A DNA stretch of 64,000 nt, from assembly GCF_022695595.1 (NCBI RefSeq), contig NZ_CP074380.1:1911001-1975000 (forward strand), read 5' to 3'. The stretch is from Streptomyces sp. MST-110588 (GTDB taxonomy: Bacteria; Actinomycetota; Actinomycetes; Streptomycetales; Streptomycetaceae). Within the stretch, counting starts at the first letter, position 1; each line of letters begins with the position of its first letter. The notes below the pieces were generated by a model, which worked only from the letters and a program-made list of their open reading frames with translations, was not told where the DNA came from and ran no database searches. Position numbers and translations under genes: made by a program. This document shows positions 8,863 through 17,661 of this stretch, in pieces.

Positions 8863-10377
8863 TCAGACGCGCGGCGCCCGCGTCGAGCGGCGGGCGGGCC
8901 GCCCGCCCCCGCTGCGTCCGCCGGCGCCCGTACCACGGCCACCGCCGCCGCCCGTACCGCCGCGACCGCCACCGCTCACCGCGCCACGACCGCCGCCGGT
9001 GCCGTTGCCGCCGCCCGTGGCGGCGGCGCCCCCACGACCCCGCCGCGACCGGCGACGCCCGCCGCCGGAGGAGGCGGCGGACGAGGACGCCGACGCGCCC
9101 TGCCCCTGCGGCGTCGGCGCCGTGAGGACCACCGGCACGCCGGACGGGGCCTGGGCACCGGTGATCCTTATGAGTTCGCCGTCGCCGGGGCGCACCCGCG
9201 CCGTCCCCGGCGTGATCTTCGCCCGGGCCATCAGCCGGTTCATGTCCCGGCGCTGCTCGGGGGTGACGAGGGTGACGACCGTGCCGGACTCGCCGGCCCG
9301 CGCGGTCCGCCCGCCGCGGTGCAGATAGTCCTTGGCCTCGGTCGGCGGGTCGACGTTCACCACCAGGTCGAGCCCGTCGATGTGGATGCCGCGGGCCGCG
9401 ACGTTGGTGGCGATCAGCGCGGTCGCGTGGCCCGTACGGAACTGCTCCAGGGTGCGGGTGCGCTGCGGCTGGGACTTGCCGCCGTGCAGCGCCGCGGCCC
9501 GTACGCCCTGGGCCAGCAGGTGCTTGGTGAGCCGGTCGGCGCCGCGCTTGGTGTCCACGAACATGATCACGCGGCCGTCGCGGGCGGCGATCTCGGTGGC
9601 GGTGGCCCGCTTGTCGGTGGCCTCCACGTACAGGACGTGGTGGTCCATGGTGGTGACGGTCGCGGCCGAGGGGTCCACGGAGTGGGTCACCGGGTCGGTC
9701 AGGAAGCGGCGCACCAGCTTGTCGACATTACGGTCCAGCGTCGCGGAGAACAGCATCCGCTGGCCGTTCGGGTCGACCTTCTCCATCAGGCGGGTGACCT
9801 GCGGCAGGAAGCCCATGTCGGTCATCTGGTCGGCCTCGTCCAGGACGGTGATCGCGACCTGGTCGAGCGCGCAGGCGCGGCGGTCCAGCAGGTCGGCGAG
9901 CCGGCCGGGGGTGGCGACCAGGATCTCGGCGCCCTTGCGCAGCGCCTCGACCTGGCGGGTGATGGAGGTGCCGCCGACGACGGTGGCGGTGCGCAGGTCC
10001 AGCGCGCGGGCGTACGGCGTGAGCGCGTCGGTGACCTGGGTGGCCAGTTCGCGGGTGGGGACCAGCACCATCGCCAGCGGGCACTTGCTCTGCGCGCGGC
10101 GCCCCGCCGTACGGCTGAGCATCGCCAGCCCGAAGGCCAGTGTCTTGCCGGAGCCGGTCCGGCCGCGGCCCAGCACGTCGCGGCCCGCGAGCGTGGCGGG
10201 CAGGGTGGCGGCCTGGATGGGGAACGGCTCGGTGACGCCCTGCTCCCGCAGCGCGGTCAGGAGGGCCGGTGCCAGCGGCAGCTCGTCGAAGGTGGTGGCG
10301 GGCCCGGTCCGGGGGGACGGCTGCCGTGCGGACTGCTGTGGGACGGCGCTCGGTCGCGATGCGGTCGCTCGTGTCAC
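8863..10377 (-). CDS. DEAD-box ATP-dependent RNA helicase with Gly/Arg-rich tail
   Basis: About 504 residues. Conserved motifs in order: the Q-motif region FDELPLAPALLTAL, motif I GRTGSGKT, Ia PTRELATQV, Ib TPGRLADLL, II VLDEADQM, III SATLD, then the second RecA domain with FVDTKRGADRL, ATNVAARGIHIDGLDLVVN and motif VI HRGGRTARAG. The last ~120 residues are Gly/Arg/Ala-rich (RGG-like) and likely bind RNA. The start GTG 10377 was chosen because AGAAGGG stands 6 nt upstream; a longer reading frame extends upstream but is repetitive and lacks a site. It is next to a cold-shock gene, consistent with a shared role in unfolding mRNA in the cold. Confidence 0.92.
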   Translation of the reverse strand: MTRATASRPSAVPQQSARQPSPRTGPATTFDELPLAPALLTALREQGVTEPFPIQAATLPATLAGRDVLGRGRTGSGKTLAFGLAMLSRTAGRRAQSKCPLAMVLVPTRELATQVTDALTPYARALDLRTATVVGGTSITRQVEALRKGAEILVATPGRLADLLDRRACALDQVAITVLDEADQMTDMGFLPQVTRLMEKVDPNGQRMLFSATLDRNVDKLVRRFLTDPVTHSVDPSAATVTTMDHHVLYVEATDKRATATEIAARDGRVIMFVDTKRGADRLTKHLLAQGVRAAALHGGKSQPQRTRTLEQFRTGHATALIATNVAARGIHIDGLDLVVNVDPPTEAKDYLHRGGRTARAGESGTVVTLVTPEQRRDMNRLMARAKITPGTARVRPGDGELIRITGAQAPSGVPVVLTAPTPQGQGASASSSAASSGGGRRRSRRGRGGAAATGGGNGTGGGRGAVSGGGRGGTGGGGGRGTGAGGRSGGGRPARRSTRAPRV

Positions 10378-10716
10378 TGAAGACCCTTCTGCGGAGGGAG
10401 AGGCGGGGTGGTGCCGGGGCGGGGTGCGGTGCGGCGCGCGGGTGCCGCCGGGGCACCGGTGCCGTACGCCGTACGGATCTTCCCGGAGATCCAGGGGTCT
10501 TCCTGGAGGCCGTACGGATACGGACGGGGCCCGCACCGGACGGCCGGTGCGGGCCCGCTCCGCGCGAGAGCCTGGTGGACACGCGGTCCAAGGGAACCAT
10601 GCGGTCCAAGGGAACCATGTGGCCCGAGGGGACCGTGCGGTCCCAGGGAACCACGCGGCCCGGTCGGACCGGACGGCCCGATCAGAGCGCGCGGCTCATC
10701 AGAGCGCGAGGTCGGA

Positions 10717-10920
10717 TCAGATCGCGCGGATGTTCTCCGCCTGCGGACCCTTGGGGCCCTGCGTGACGTCGAACTCGACCTTCTGGCCTTCGAGCAGCTC
10801 ACGGAAGCCCTGGGCCTGGATGTTGGAGTAGTGGGCGAAGACGTCGGAGCCGCCGCCGTCCTGCTCGATGAAGCCGAAGCCCTTTTCCGCGTTGAACCAC
10901 TTCACGGTGCCGGTAGCCAT
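10717..10920 (-). CDS. Cold-shock domain protein (CspA family)
   Basis: A 67-residue single cold-shock domain beginning [18 protein letters not shown], with RNP1 (KGFGFI, 13-18) and RNP2 (VFAHY, 27-31), full length for the family. Binds single-stranded nucleic acid as an RNA chaperone. AAGGAG lies 6 nt before the ATG. The ~180-base gap to gluK upstream leaves room for the structured 5' leader usual for csp mRNAs. Confidence 0.95.
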   Translation of the reverse strand: MATGTVKWFNAEKGFGFIEQDGGGSDVFAHYSNIQAQGFRELLEGQKVEFDVTQGPKGPQAENIRAI

Positions 10921-11024
10921 GTTTTTCTCCTTCATGGGGCAATACGGAGACCGCACCGTGCGGCCTCCACGTCGCCGAGATGATCGCCCCACACCGGAGG
11001 TCTGACGTCCGGAAAAACACGGAA

Positions 11025-11050
11025 CGCCCGGGGCTACCAGCCTCCGGGCG
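11025..11050 (-). terminator. Hairpin downstream of gluK
   Basis: CGCCCGG at 11025-11031 pairs with CCGGGCG at 11044-11050, with extra G-C pairing inside, about 55 bases after the gluK stop. It may end the gluRK transcript or lie in the cold-shock 5' leader; both are on the minus strand. Confidence 0.4.
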
Positions 11051-11104
11051 CACACAACGTTCATGGGTACCACAACTGCAACTCCTCCAACGTAACACAC
11101 GACC

Positions 11105-12523
11105 TCACGGCGCGGTACGGGGGACGGTCACGGTCACCCGCAGCCCGTGGGGGCGGTGCGGCGCGAAGGACAGGCGGGCCCCGCCGGGGGCGAGCAGCGC
11201 CCTGGAGATCGACAGGCCCAGGCCCGAGCCGGAGACGTTCTGGTGGCGTCCGCTGCGCCAGAAGCGGTCGCCCACGCGCGTCAGCTCCTCGTCGGTCAGG
11301 CCGGGGCCGTGGTCGGTGACGGTGACGGTGACGGTGTCCCCGTCGGCGGCGGCGACGACCGTGACCCGCTCTCCGCGCGGGGTGAACTTCAGGGCGTTGT
11401 CTACGACGGCGTCCAGGGCGCTGGAGAGGGCGACCGGGTCGGCCCAGCCGGTGACGGCGCCGTGACCCTCGTACGCCAGGCGCACCCCCTTGTCGTCGGC
11501 CAGCGGACGCCAGGCGTCGACGCGCTCGGCGGCCAGCGCCGCGACATCGGTGAGCTCCAGGTCGCCGGCGGCGTGTTCGGCCAGCGCCAGATCCAGGAGG
11601 TCGTCCAGGACACGTGCCAGCCGCTTGCCCTCCGTACGGACCGAGGCGACCTCCTCGTTGCCCTCGGGGAGTTCCAGGGCGAGCAGTTCGATACGCAGCA
11701 GCAGGGCGGCCAGCGGGTTGCGGAGCTGGTGGGAGGCGTCGGCCACGAAGGCGCGCTGCTGTTCCAGGACGTCCTCGACGTGGTCGGCCATCTCGTTGAA
11801 GGAGCGGGCCAGACGGCGCAGTTCGGGCGGCCCGGAGGCGGCGGCGACCCGGGACTTCATGCGGCCGGTGGCGATGTCGTGGCTGGCGGCGTCCAGGACG
11901 CGTACGGGACGCAGCACCCATCCGGTGAGGCGGAAGGCGGCGGCGACGGCGACGAGCACGGCGGCGCACTCGCCCGCGCCGATCAGCAGCCAGCCATGGA
12001 GGATGCGGGCACGCATCTGTCCGGTGGGTGAGTCGGTGACCACGACGGCGACCACGTCACCGTCCCGGATGACGGGCGAGGCCACCGCGATCCGGCCGTC
12101 CTGGGAACCGTCGCCCCAGGGCCACACCTGGCGGGGGTCGTGGCTGCGGCGGCCGGCGAGGGCTTCCTTGAACGCCTGCTCGCCCTCGCCCGCCTTGGGG
12201 ACGCCCCAGCCCGTGGGGGCCGCGGCCATGGGGGTGCGGTCGCGGAAGAAGACGCCGGCGCGGATGCCGTACAGGTCGTGGTAGCGCCGGAGTTCGGCGC
12301 TGAGGGTGGCGTGCCGCTCGTCCTCGTCGGGCGTCTTGTCGTCGGCGTCGGGGCGCGCGGTGACGTACTGCGCCAGGGAGGCGAAGCGCGCCGCGTCGTC
12401 GATCCGGTCGACGACGACCCGCTGCTGCTCGACGCCGGCGGTGATCACGGCGAGCGGGATGCCGAGCGCGAGCAGCACGGCGGCCATCAGAGCGAGCAGG
12501 AGCGGGAGGAGTCGGGCGCGCAC
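11105..12523 (-). CDS. gluK: Sensor histidine kinase GluK
   Basis: Membrane sensor of 472 residues: TM1 about 5-28, an extracytoplasmic region to about 145, TM2 about 152-172, HAMP, then HisKA with the phospho-His in [13 protein letters not shown]-box [11 protein letters not shown]1 [10 protein letters not shown] and G2 [13 protein letters not shown]. It starts with GTG 16 bases after the gluR stop, so the two are one operon. The position divergent from gluABCD matches the GluR-GluK pair reported in S. coelicolor as a glutamate-sensing system controlling that importer; that name rests on synteny. Confidence 0.88.
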   Translation of the reverse strand: MRARLLPLLLALMAAVLLALGIPLAVITAGVEQQRVVVDRIDDAARFASLAQYVTARPDADDKTPDEDERHATLSAELRRYHDLYGIRAGVFFRDRTPMAAAPTGWGVPKAGEGEQAFKEALAGRRSHDPRQVWPWGDGSQDGRIAVASPVIRDGDVVAVVVTDSPTGQMRARILHGWLLIGAGECAAVLVAVAAAFRLTGWVLRPVRVLDAASHDIATGRMKSRVAAASGPPELRRLARSFNEMADHVEDVLEQQRAFVADASHQLRNPLAALLLRIELLALELPEGNEEVASVRTEGKRLARVLDDLLDLALAEHAAGDLELTDVAALAAERVDAWRPLADDKGVRLAYEGHGAVTGWADPVALSSALDAVVDNALKFTPRGERVTVVAAADGDTVTVTVTDHGPGLTDEELTRVGDRFWRSGRHQNVSGSGLGLSISRALLAPGGARLSFAPHRPHGLRVTVTVPRTAP

Positions 12524-12539
12524 GGGTTTGCGAAAGCCT

Positions 12540-13289
12540 TCAGGAGGCCGGGGCGGCGGGCGGCGGCCCGCCCGGCGCCACGGACGCCGGTCCGCCCGGC
12601 AGGGCGAGCCGGTAGCCGACGCCGCGCACCGTCTCTATGAGAGCGGGCATCCTCAGCTTGGCGCGCAGCGAGGCGACGTGGACCTCCAGTGTGCGTCCCG
12701 TACCCTCCCAACTGGTCCGCCACACCTCGCTGATGATCTGTTCCCGGCGGAAGACGACGCCCGGGCGCTGGGCGAGGAGGGCGAGCAGGTCGAACTCCTT
12801 GCGGGTGAGGGGGACGGCGGTGCCCTCCACGCAGACCCGGCGGGTGGCCGTCTCGACGGTGACGGCGCCCAGGCGCAGGGTCTCCTCGGTGGTCTCGTCC
12901 TCGGTGGTCTCGCCGGGACCGGCCGTCGTACGGCGGCTGACGGCGTGGATGCGGGCGAGCAACTCCCCGGTGTCGTACGGCTTGACGACGTAGTCGTCGG
13001 CCCCGAGGTTGAGGCCGTGGATGCGCGAGCGTACGTCCGCGCGGGCGGTGACCATGATGACGGGGGTGGTGCTGATCTTGCGGATGCGTCCGCAGACCTC
13101 GAAGCCGTCCTGGTCGGGCAGGCCCAGGTCGAGCAGGACGACACCGAAGGGCGCCGCGTGGTCGGGGAGCAGGGCGGTCAGGGCCTCTTCGCCGTTGCGG
13201 GCGTGGGTGACGTCGAAGCCGTGCCGGGCCAGCACCGCGGACAGGGCCGCGGCGACATGGTCGTCGTCCTCCACGAGCAGCAGTCTCAT
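12540..13289 (-). CDS. gluR: OmpR/PhoB-type response regulator GluR
   Basis: 249 residues. The receiver domain (1-115) has the acidic pair EDDD near 7-10, phospho-Asp in VVLLDLGLPDQDGF, the conserved Thr in IMVTARAD and Lys in VVKPYD. A winged-helix DNA-binding domain (about 135-235) shows LTRKEFDLLALLAQRPG and LEVHVASLRAKL. A Gly/Pro/Ala-rich tail ends it. ATG 13289 has a very strong AAGGAGGAGG site. First gene of gluRK, divergent from gluA across a 329-base region where it is expected to bind. Confidence 0.9.
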   Translation of the reverse strand: MRLLLVEDDDHVAAALSAVLARHGFDVTHARNGEEALTALLPDHAAPFGVVLLDLGLPDQDGFEVCGRIRKISTTPVIMVTARADVRSRIHGLNLGADDYVVKPYDTGELLARIHAVSRRTTAGPGETTEDETTEETLRLGAVTVETATRRVCVEGTAVPLTRKEFDLLALLAQRPGVVFRREQIISEVWRTSWEGTGRTLEVHVASLRAKLRMPALIETVRGVGYRLALPGGPASVAPGGPPPAAPAS

Positions 13290-13438
13290 CGGCCCTCCTC
13301 CTTGGGTGTGCTGGATGCGCCCGGGTACGTACGGGGGTACGGGCGCCCGGGCGTGCGGTGGCCCGTGCGGCGGCGGCCGTGCGCGCGAGCGGCCACAGGG
13401 CATCTACCGCGATCGGGGGCACGCGCGTCAAGAGCCGG

Positions 13439-13470
13439 CCGGCGGATAGCGGCTTCCGTTATCCAGCCGG
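13439..13470. promoter_or_regulatory. Long inverted repeat in the gluR-gluA divergent intergenic region
   Basis: Left arm CCGGCGGATAGCGG (13439-13452) and right arm CCGTTATCCAGCCGG (13456-13470) are near-complementary, with one mismatch, one extra base and a 3-base loop. Both neighbours are transcribed away from it, so a terminator role makes little sense; an operator or a leader-RNA element for gluR is more likely. It is about 85 bases upstream of the predicted gluA -10. The rest of 13290-13618 shows only GC-rich DNA and GGGTAC repeats near 13322-13341. Confidence 0.5.
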
Positions 13471-13555
13471 TACCCCGGCCGCACCCCCCGCGCCCTGTTC
13501 ACGCAGAGTGTCCGTTTGCGGCCGGATCGTTATGCTCAAGTTCCCCTCAGATCTG

Positions 13556-13585
13556 ATGACGTTGATCGCAGGGCGTCACTAGGGT
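13556..13585 (+). promoter_or_regulatory. Predicted gluA promoter
   Basis: A -35-like ATGACG (13556-13561) and -10-like TAGGGT (13580-13585) are 18 bases apart, matching the Streptomyces housekeeping pattern TTGACN/TAGRRT in the core bases. Start of transcription would be near 13592, giving a short leader with GAGGAGG ahead of gluA. Confidence 0.5.
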
Positions 13586-13618
13586 CCTCCCAACCGAGGA
13601 GGACGGAGCTACCCGCCG

Positions 13619-14404
13619 ATGAGCGAAGTATCGGTGACCAAGAAGGCCGGGGGTCCCGCGCCGGCAGGCGACCCGCTGGTCGTGCTGGACAACGTCAACA
13701 AGCACTTCGGCGCGCTGCACGTGCTCCAGGACATCGACCTGACGATCCGGCGCGGCGAGGTCGTCGTGGTGATCGGCCCTTCCGGGTCCGGCAAGTCGAC
13801 GCTGTGCCGAACGATCAACCGCCTGGAGACCGTGGACTCCGGACGCATCACCATCGACGGCAAGCCCCTGCCACAGGAGGGCCGCGAACTGGCGCGGCTC
13901 CGTGCCGACGTCGGCATGGTCTTCCAGTCCTTCAACCTCTTCGCGCACAAGACCGTGCTCGAAAACGTGATGCTGGGGCAGCTCAAGGTCCGTAGGACGG
14001 AGCGGCGGGCGGCCGAGGTCAAGGCCCGCAAGCTGCTGGACCGGGTGGGTGTCGGCGCGCAGGCGGGCAAGTACCCCGCGCAGCTCTCCGGCGGCCAGCA
14101 GCAGCGCGTGGCGATCGCCCGCGCGCTGGCCATGGGCCCCAAGGTGATGCTCTTCGACGAGCCGACCTCCGCGCTGGACCCCGAGATGATCAACGAGGTG
14201 CTGGAGGTCATGCAGCAGCTCGCCCAGGACGGCATGACGATGGTCGTGGTCACCCACGAGATGGGGTTCGCGCGCTCCGCGGCCAACCGCGTCGTCTTCA
14301 TGGCGGACGGCCGGATCGTCGAGGAGGCCGAGCCGGACCAGTTCTTCAACAACCCGCGCAGCGACCGGGCCAAGGACTTCTTGTCCAAGATCCTCCACCA
14401 CTGA
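13619..14404 (+). CDS. gluA: Glutamate ABC transporter, ATP-binding protein
   Basis: ATPase of a polar amino acid importer, 261 residues. Walker [10 protein letters not shown] at 53-61, Q-loop MVFQSFNLF, signature [15 protein letters not shown], Walker [13 protein letters not shown] and switch histidine in [10 protein letters not shown] are all present. It works on the inner face of the membrane with GluC and GluD. First gene of the gluABCD operon, 56 bases before gluB. Expected to be induced through GluR-GluK when glutamate is present. Confidence 0.95.
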   Translation: MSEVSVTKKAGGPAPAGDPLVVLDNVNKHFGALHVLQDIDLTIRRGEVVVVIGPSGSGKSTLCRTINRLETVDSGRITIDGKPLPQEGRELARLRADVGMVFQSFNLFAHKTVLENVMLGQLKVRRTERRAAEVKARKLLDRVGVGAQAGKYPAQLSGGQQQRVAIARALAMGPKVMLFDEPTSALDPEMINEVLEVMQQLAQDGMTMVVVTHEMGFARSAANRVVFMADGRIVEEAEPDQFFNNPRSDRAKDFLSKILHH

Positions 14405-14459
14405 GCCCGCGGTGGGCCACCATGATTGCCAACACTTGCTGAATCGAGGGAAGTTCGAC

Positions 14460-15368
14460 ATGAGGATGCGTAAGACGGCCGCGGCGGGCGCGGTGGCGAT
14501 CGCGCTGGCGGCGACGGCGACGGCGTGCGGCGGCGAGTCGGGTACGCCGGGCGACAAGTCCGCGGGAGCCAAGGTCTTCACGGGTACGTACCCGGTCGCC
14601 AGCGGCGTCAAGCTGGACTCTCCCACGCTCAAGAGGGCGCAGGAGCGCAAGAAGCTGGTCATCGGCGCCAAGGCGGACCAGCCGTTCCTCGGCTTCCAGA
14701 ACACCGACGGCAAGCGCACCGGCTTCGACATCGAGATCGCGAAGATGATCGCCGCCGACCTGGGCTTCGCGGAGAACCAGATCGAGTTCCAGACGGTCGA
14801 CTCCAACGTCCGTGAGACCTCGATCTCCAAGGGCCAGGTCGACTTCTTCGTCGGTACGTACACCATCAACGAGGAGCGCAAGAAGCAGGTCGGCTTCGCG
14901 GGCCCGTACTACACCGCCGGCGCGGACCTCCTGGTGCGCAAGGACGAGACGACCATCACCGGCCCGACGTCCCTCAAGGGCAAGAAGGTCTGCTCCATCG
15001 TCGGCTCCACGCCGCTCCAGGAGATCAAGAAGCCGAAGTACGGCGCGGTCACCACCGAGCTGGCCAAGTACTCGCAGTGCGTCACGCAGTTGATCGACAA
15101 GCAGGTGGACGCGGTCACCACCGACGACGCGATCCTCAAGGGGTACGCGGCGGAGCGCCCGAAGAAGCTCAAGGTCCTGGACAAGCCGTTCACCAAGGAG
15201 CCCTACGGCGTCGGCCTGAACAAGGACGACAAGGCGCTGCGCCTGGCGATCACCGAGGCGATCGAGAAGCACATCAAGAACGGTGACTACAAGAAGGCGT
15301 ACGAGGGCACGCTCGGCAAGTCCGGCTCGGCGTACGTCGCGCCGCAGACGCCGCTGCCGCGCGACTGA
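14460..15368 (+). CDS. gluB: Glutamate-binding lipoprotein of the ABC importer
   Basis: 302-residue solute-binding protein. The first 22 residues are a lipoprotein signal with the lipidated Cys23 in ATATACGG. The SBP_bac_3 fold is clear from KKLVIGAKADQPFLGFQ, TGFDIEIAKMIAADLG, VDFFVGTYTINEERKKQ and KGKKVCSIVGSTPLQ. The start was set at ATG 14460 (GAGGGAAG upstream) because the signal peptide begins there; an upstream GTG at 14412 would spoil it. Delivers glutamate to GluC-GluD outside the membrane. Confidence 0.94.
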   Translation: MRMRKTAAAGAVAIALAATATACGGESGTPGDKSAGAKVFTGTYPVASGVKLDSPTLKRAQERKKLVIGAKADQPFLGFQNTDGKRTGFDIEIAKMIAADLGFAENQIEFQTVDSNVRETSISKGQVDFFVGTYTINEERKKQVGFAGPYYTAGADLLVRKDETTITGPTSLKGKKVCSIVGSTPLQEIKKPKYGAVTTELAKYSQCVTQLIDKQVDAVTTDDAILKGYAAERPKKLKVLDKPFTKEPYGVGLNKDDKALRLAITEAIEKHIKNGDYKKAYEGTLGKSGSAYVAPQTPLPRD

Positions 15369-15424
15369 CGGCGCTGTGCGCCCGGGTGCCGTCGTGGCGG
15401 TCCGGGCGCCGAGACGGCCCGGTG

Positions 15425-15560
15425 CCGCGCTTCCGGGGGCGGTGTCCTTAACCGCCGCGCTCCCGGGGACGGTGCCCCTGCCCGCCGCGCTTCCGGGGCG
15501 GTGTCCCTGACCGCCGCGCTTCCGGGGCGGTGTCCCTGACTGTCACGCTTCCGGGGGCCG
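15425..15560. repeat. Tandem ~30-bp repeats between gluB and gluC
   Basis: Four and a half copies of a 29-30 bp unit start at 15425, 15455, 15485, 15514 and 15543. Each opens with CCGCGCTTCCGGGG or a close variant and continues CGGTGTCCCTGACCG. Periods are 30, 30, 29 and 29. It lies within the 362-base gap that splits the binding-protein gene from the permease genes. Confidence 0.85.
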
Positions 15561-15629
15561 CGCTCCGGAGGCCGTACGCCACGGTGCCACGCTCCCGCCC
15601 CGCCCGAACGCCGCCGGCCGCGCGCCGGG

Positions 15630-15671
15630 GTGCGCCCCGTACGCCCGCCGTGGCGGGAGTGCGGGGCGCAC
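15630..15671 (+). terminator. 20-bp hairpin between gluB and gluC (attenuator or mRNA stabiliser)
   Basis: GTGCGCCCCGTACGCCCGCC (15630-15649) and 15652-15671 pair at 18 of 20 positions with almost no loop, in the middle of the glu operon. No T-run follows. It probably ends part of the transcript after gluB, or protects the gluAB 3' end so that more binding protein than permease is made, as seen in other importer operons. Confidence 0.65.
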
Positions 15672-15730
15672 TGCCTGCCGACCGTCCGCCGCTGATCCGC
15701 CGCTGACCTGACCGCTACCGCGGAGAACCC

Positions 15731-16378
15731 ATGAACGTACTCCTCGATCATCTCCCCGAGTTCCGCGAAGGGTTCCTGGGAACCCTGTCGATCACCGCGG
15801 CCAGCGCGGCACTCGCCCTCGTCCTGGGCGTCCTCATCGCCGGCTTCCGGGTCTCGCCCGTCCCCCCGCTGCGCGCCTTCGGGACGGCCTGGGTGACGCT
15901 GCTGCGCAACACGCCGCTGACCCTGCTGTTCCTGGTCGCCTTCTTCGTGGTCCCGCAGATCCTCTTCCCCGGTACGAGCTCGTTCGTGCTGGCCACCCTG
16001 GCGCTGGGCCTGTACACGTCCTCCTTCATCTGCGAGACCGTGCGCTCGGGCATCAACACCGTGGCGCTGGGCCAGGCGGAGGCGGCGCGCAGCCTGGGCA
16101 TGACGTTCTTCCAGACCCTGCGCCTGGTCATCCTGCCGCAGGCCACCCGGAGCGTGATCCCGCCGATGAGCAGCATCTTCATCGCACTCACCAAGAACTC
16201 GGCCATTGCGGGCGCGTTCAGCAACGACGAGCTGTTCAAAGTCTCCAAAGGGCTCAGCGACGAGGGCTTCCCGATCGCCTGGATCTTCCTGTGGATCGCC
16301 CTCGCCTACTTGATCATCACCTTCGCCATCAGCGGCCTGTTCCGGCTGCTGGAGCGTCGCCTGGAGGTGGCCCGATGA
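15731..16378 (+). CDS. gluC: Glutamate ABC transporter permease
   Basis: 215-residue inner-membrane permease of the His/Glu/Gln/Arg/opine family with about five hydrophobic segments. The coupling loop that contacts GluA shows as ALGQAEAARSLGMTFFQTLR, followed by VILPQATRSVIPP. CGGAGAACCC precedes the ATG. Its stop overlaps the gluD start (ATGA), so the two permeases are translationally coupled and likely form a heterodimer. Confidence 0.94.
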   Translation: MNVLLDHLPEFREGFLGTLSITAASAALALVLGVLIAGFRVSPVPPLRAFGTAWVTLLRNTPLTLLFLVAFFVVPQILFPGTSSFVLATLALGLYTSSFICETVRSGINTVALGQAEAARSLGMTFFQTLRLVILPQATRSVIPPMSSIFIALTKNSAIAGAFSNDELFKVSKGLSDEGFPIAWIFLWIALAYLIITFAISGLFRLLERRLEVAR

Positions 16379-17310
16379 CCAGCAGTGTTCTCTACGACGC
16401 GCCCGGCCCCAAGGCCCGGACCCGCAACATCATCTACTCCGTCATCGGCGGGCTGGCGCTGATCGCGCTGCTCGTCTTCGTCGTGCTGCGGCTACAGGCC
16501 AAGGGTCAGTTCGAGCCGGAGATGTGGAACATCTTCAACTACGCGGGTGTGCAGAACAGCATCCGCGACGGCCTGCTGACCACGCTCCAGGTCTTCGCGG
16601 TGGCCGCGGTGCTCTCCCTGGTGCTCGGCGTGCTGCTGGCCGTCGCCCGGCTCTCGGACCACAAGCCGGTGCGCTGGCTGGCCACCGCCTTCATCGAGGT
16701 CTTCCGCGCCGTCCCCCTGCTGATCACCATCTACGCCCTGTGGGTGCTCTTCCTGTCCTACAAGACCGAGCTGGGCCTCACCGGCGACGCCACACAGTTC
16801 TGGGCGCTGGTGATCGGCCTGACCGTCTACAACGGCTCGGTGCAGGCCGAGGTGCTGCGGGCGGGCATCCTCTCGGTCCCCAAGGGGCAGTCCGAGGCGG
16901 CGTACGCGCTGGGCATGCGCAAGACGCAGGTCATGACGACGGTGCTGGTGCCGCAGGCCGTACGGGCCATGCTGCCCACGATCATCAGCCAGTTGGTGGT
17001 GACCCTCAAGGACACCTCGCTCGGCTATGTCATCACCTATCAGGAGCTGCTGTACGCGATCCAGCAGATGGCGGCCACCATCGTCGTCAACGACAACAAT
17101 CCGTACGTGCCGATGATCATCGTCGGCGGTGCGATCTACGTGGCGGTCTGTCTGCTGCTGACCACTCTGGCCAACTGGATCGAGCGGCGCGGGCGGCGGG
17201 CCAAGACCGGTATCGCGGTGGCGACCGCCGGGGAGCCGGTCGCGGCGACGGACGCGCTGGACGCGATCGACGGCGCCACCACGGAGGAGCCGGTCCGCAC
17301 GGCCAAGTGA
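16375..17310 (+). CDS. gluD: Glutamate ABC transporter permease
   Basis: 311 residues, partner of GluC. It has an N-terminal TM near residues 22-40 and the permease core, with EAA loop SVPKGQSEAAYALGMRKTQ and VLVPQAVRAMLPTIISQLV. The acidic C-terminal tail (from about 285) extends beyond the usual fold. The start ATG 16375 overlaps the gluC stop. A perfect hairpin lies about 210 bases past the stop. Confidence 0.94.
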   Translation: MTSSVLYDAPGPKARTRNIIYSVIGGLALIALLVFVVLRLQAKGQFEPEMWNIFNYAGVQNSIRDGLLTTLQVFAVAAVLSLVLGVLLAVARLSDHKPVRWLATAFIEVFRAVPLLITIYALWVLFLSYKTELGLTGDATQFWALVIGLTVYNGSVQAEVLRAGILSVPKGQSEAAYALGMRKTQVMTTVLVPQAVRAMLPTIISQLVVTLKDTSLGYVITYQELLYAIQQMAATIVVNDNNPYVPMIIVGGAIYVAVCLLLTTLANWIERRGRRAKTGIAVATAGEPVAATDALDAIDGATTEEPVRTAK

Positions 17311-17321
17311 CGGCACGGGGG

Positions 17322-17517
17322 GCCGGCAGCCGTCGGATGTGACGGCGCAGGAGCCCGGCTGCCGTCGGACGCGGGTAGGGAAGCCGGCTGCCGTCGGACG
17401 CGGCAGGGAAGCCGGCTGCTCCTCGGACGCGGTGGCGTGCGGCATCGTGTGCGACGGCGTGAACCGTCGCTTGAGACGGCGTGAACCGTCGGGTGACCGT
17501 CGGGTGACCGTCGGGTG
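17322..17517. repeat. Direct repeats downstream of gluD
   Basis: Copies of a 28-31 bp unit with core GCCGGCTGCCGTCGGACGCG start near 17322 (degenerate), 17353, 17383 and 17411. They are followed by two copies of GACGGCGTGAACCGTC (itself able to fold) and three head-to-tail copies of ACCGTCGGGTG (17485-17517). The run ends at the terminator hairpin. No gene seen here. Confidence 0.75.
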
Positions 17518-17545
17518 GAGGCAGTGGCGCGGGCGCCACTGCCTC
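17518..17545 (+). terminator. Terminator of gluABCD
   Basis: Perfect 13-bp inverted repeat, GAGGCAGTGGCGC with its complement and a two-base loop. It is about 210 bases downstream of gluD and 117 bases upstream of the next gene. No T-tract. Confidence 0.75.
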
Positions 17546-17661
17546 TGTCACTTGACGCGGACGCCCGCAGTGGGTTGCATACGCTGTGTGATCGCGCACC
17601 GGGCTCCAACTGCCAGTTTCCGCACATCCCGTAAGCAGCACCGGGGTCGGGGAGCCGTGCT

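Noticed and set aside
10378-10536. N-terminal extension of the DEAD-box helicase
   Set aside because: The upstream in-frame part is repetitive His/Pro/Arg sequence, while a proper ribosome site stands before GTG 10377.
13295-13341. SigB-like GGGT-N15-GGGTAC upstream of gluA
   Set aside because: The -35 rule GNNT is so loose that a chance match in GC-rich DNA is likely, and a better housekeeping promoter sits nearer gluA.
15425-15560. Possible CRISPR array
   Set aside because: Units are directly adjacent without unique spacers, vary in sequence, and no cas genes are present.
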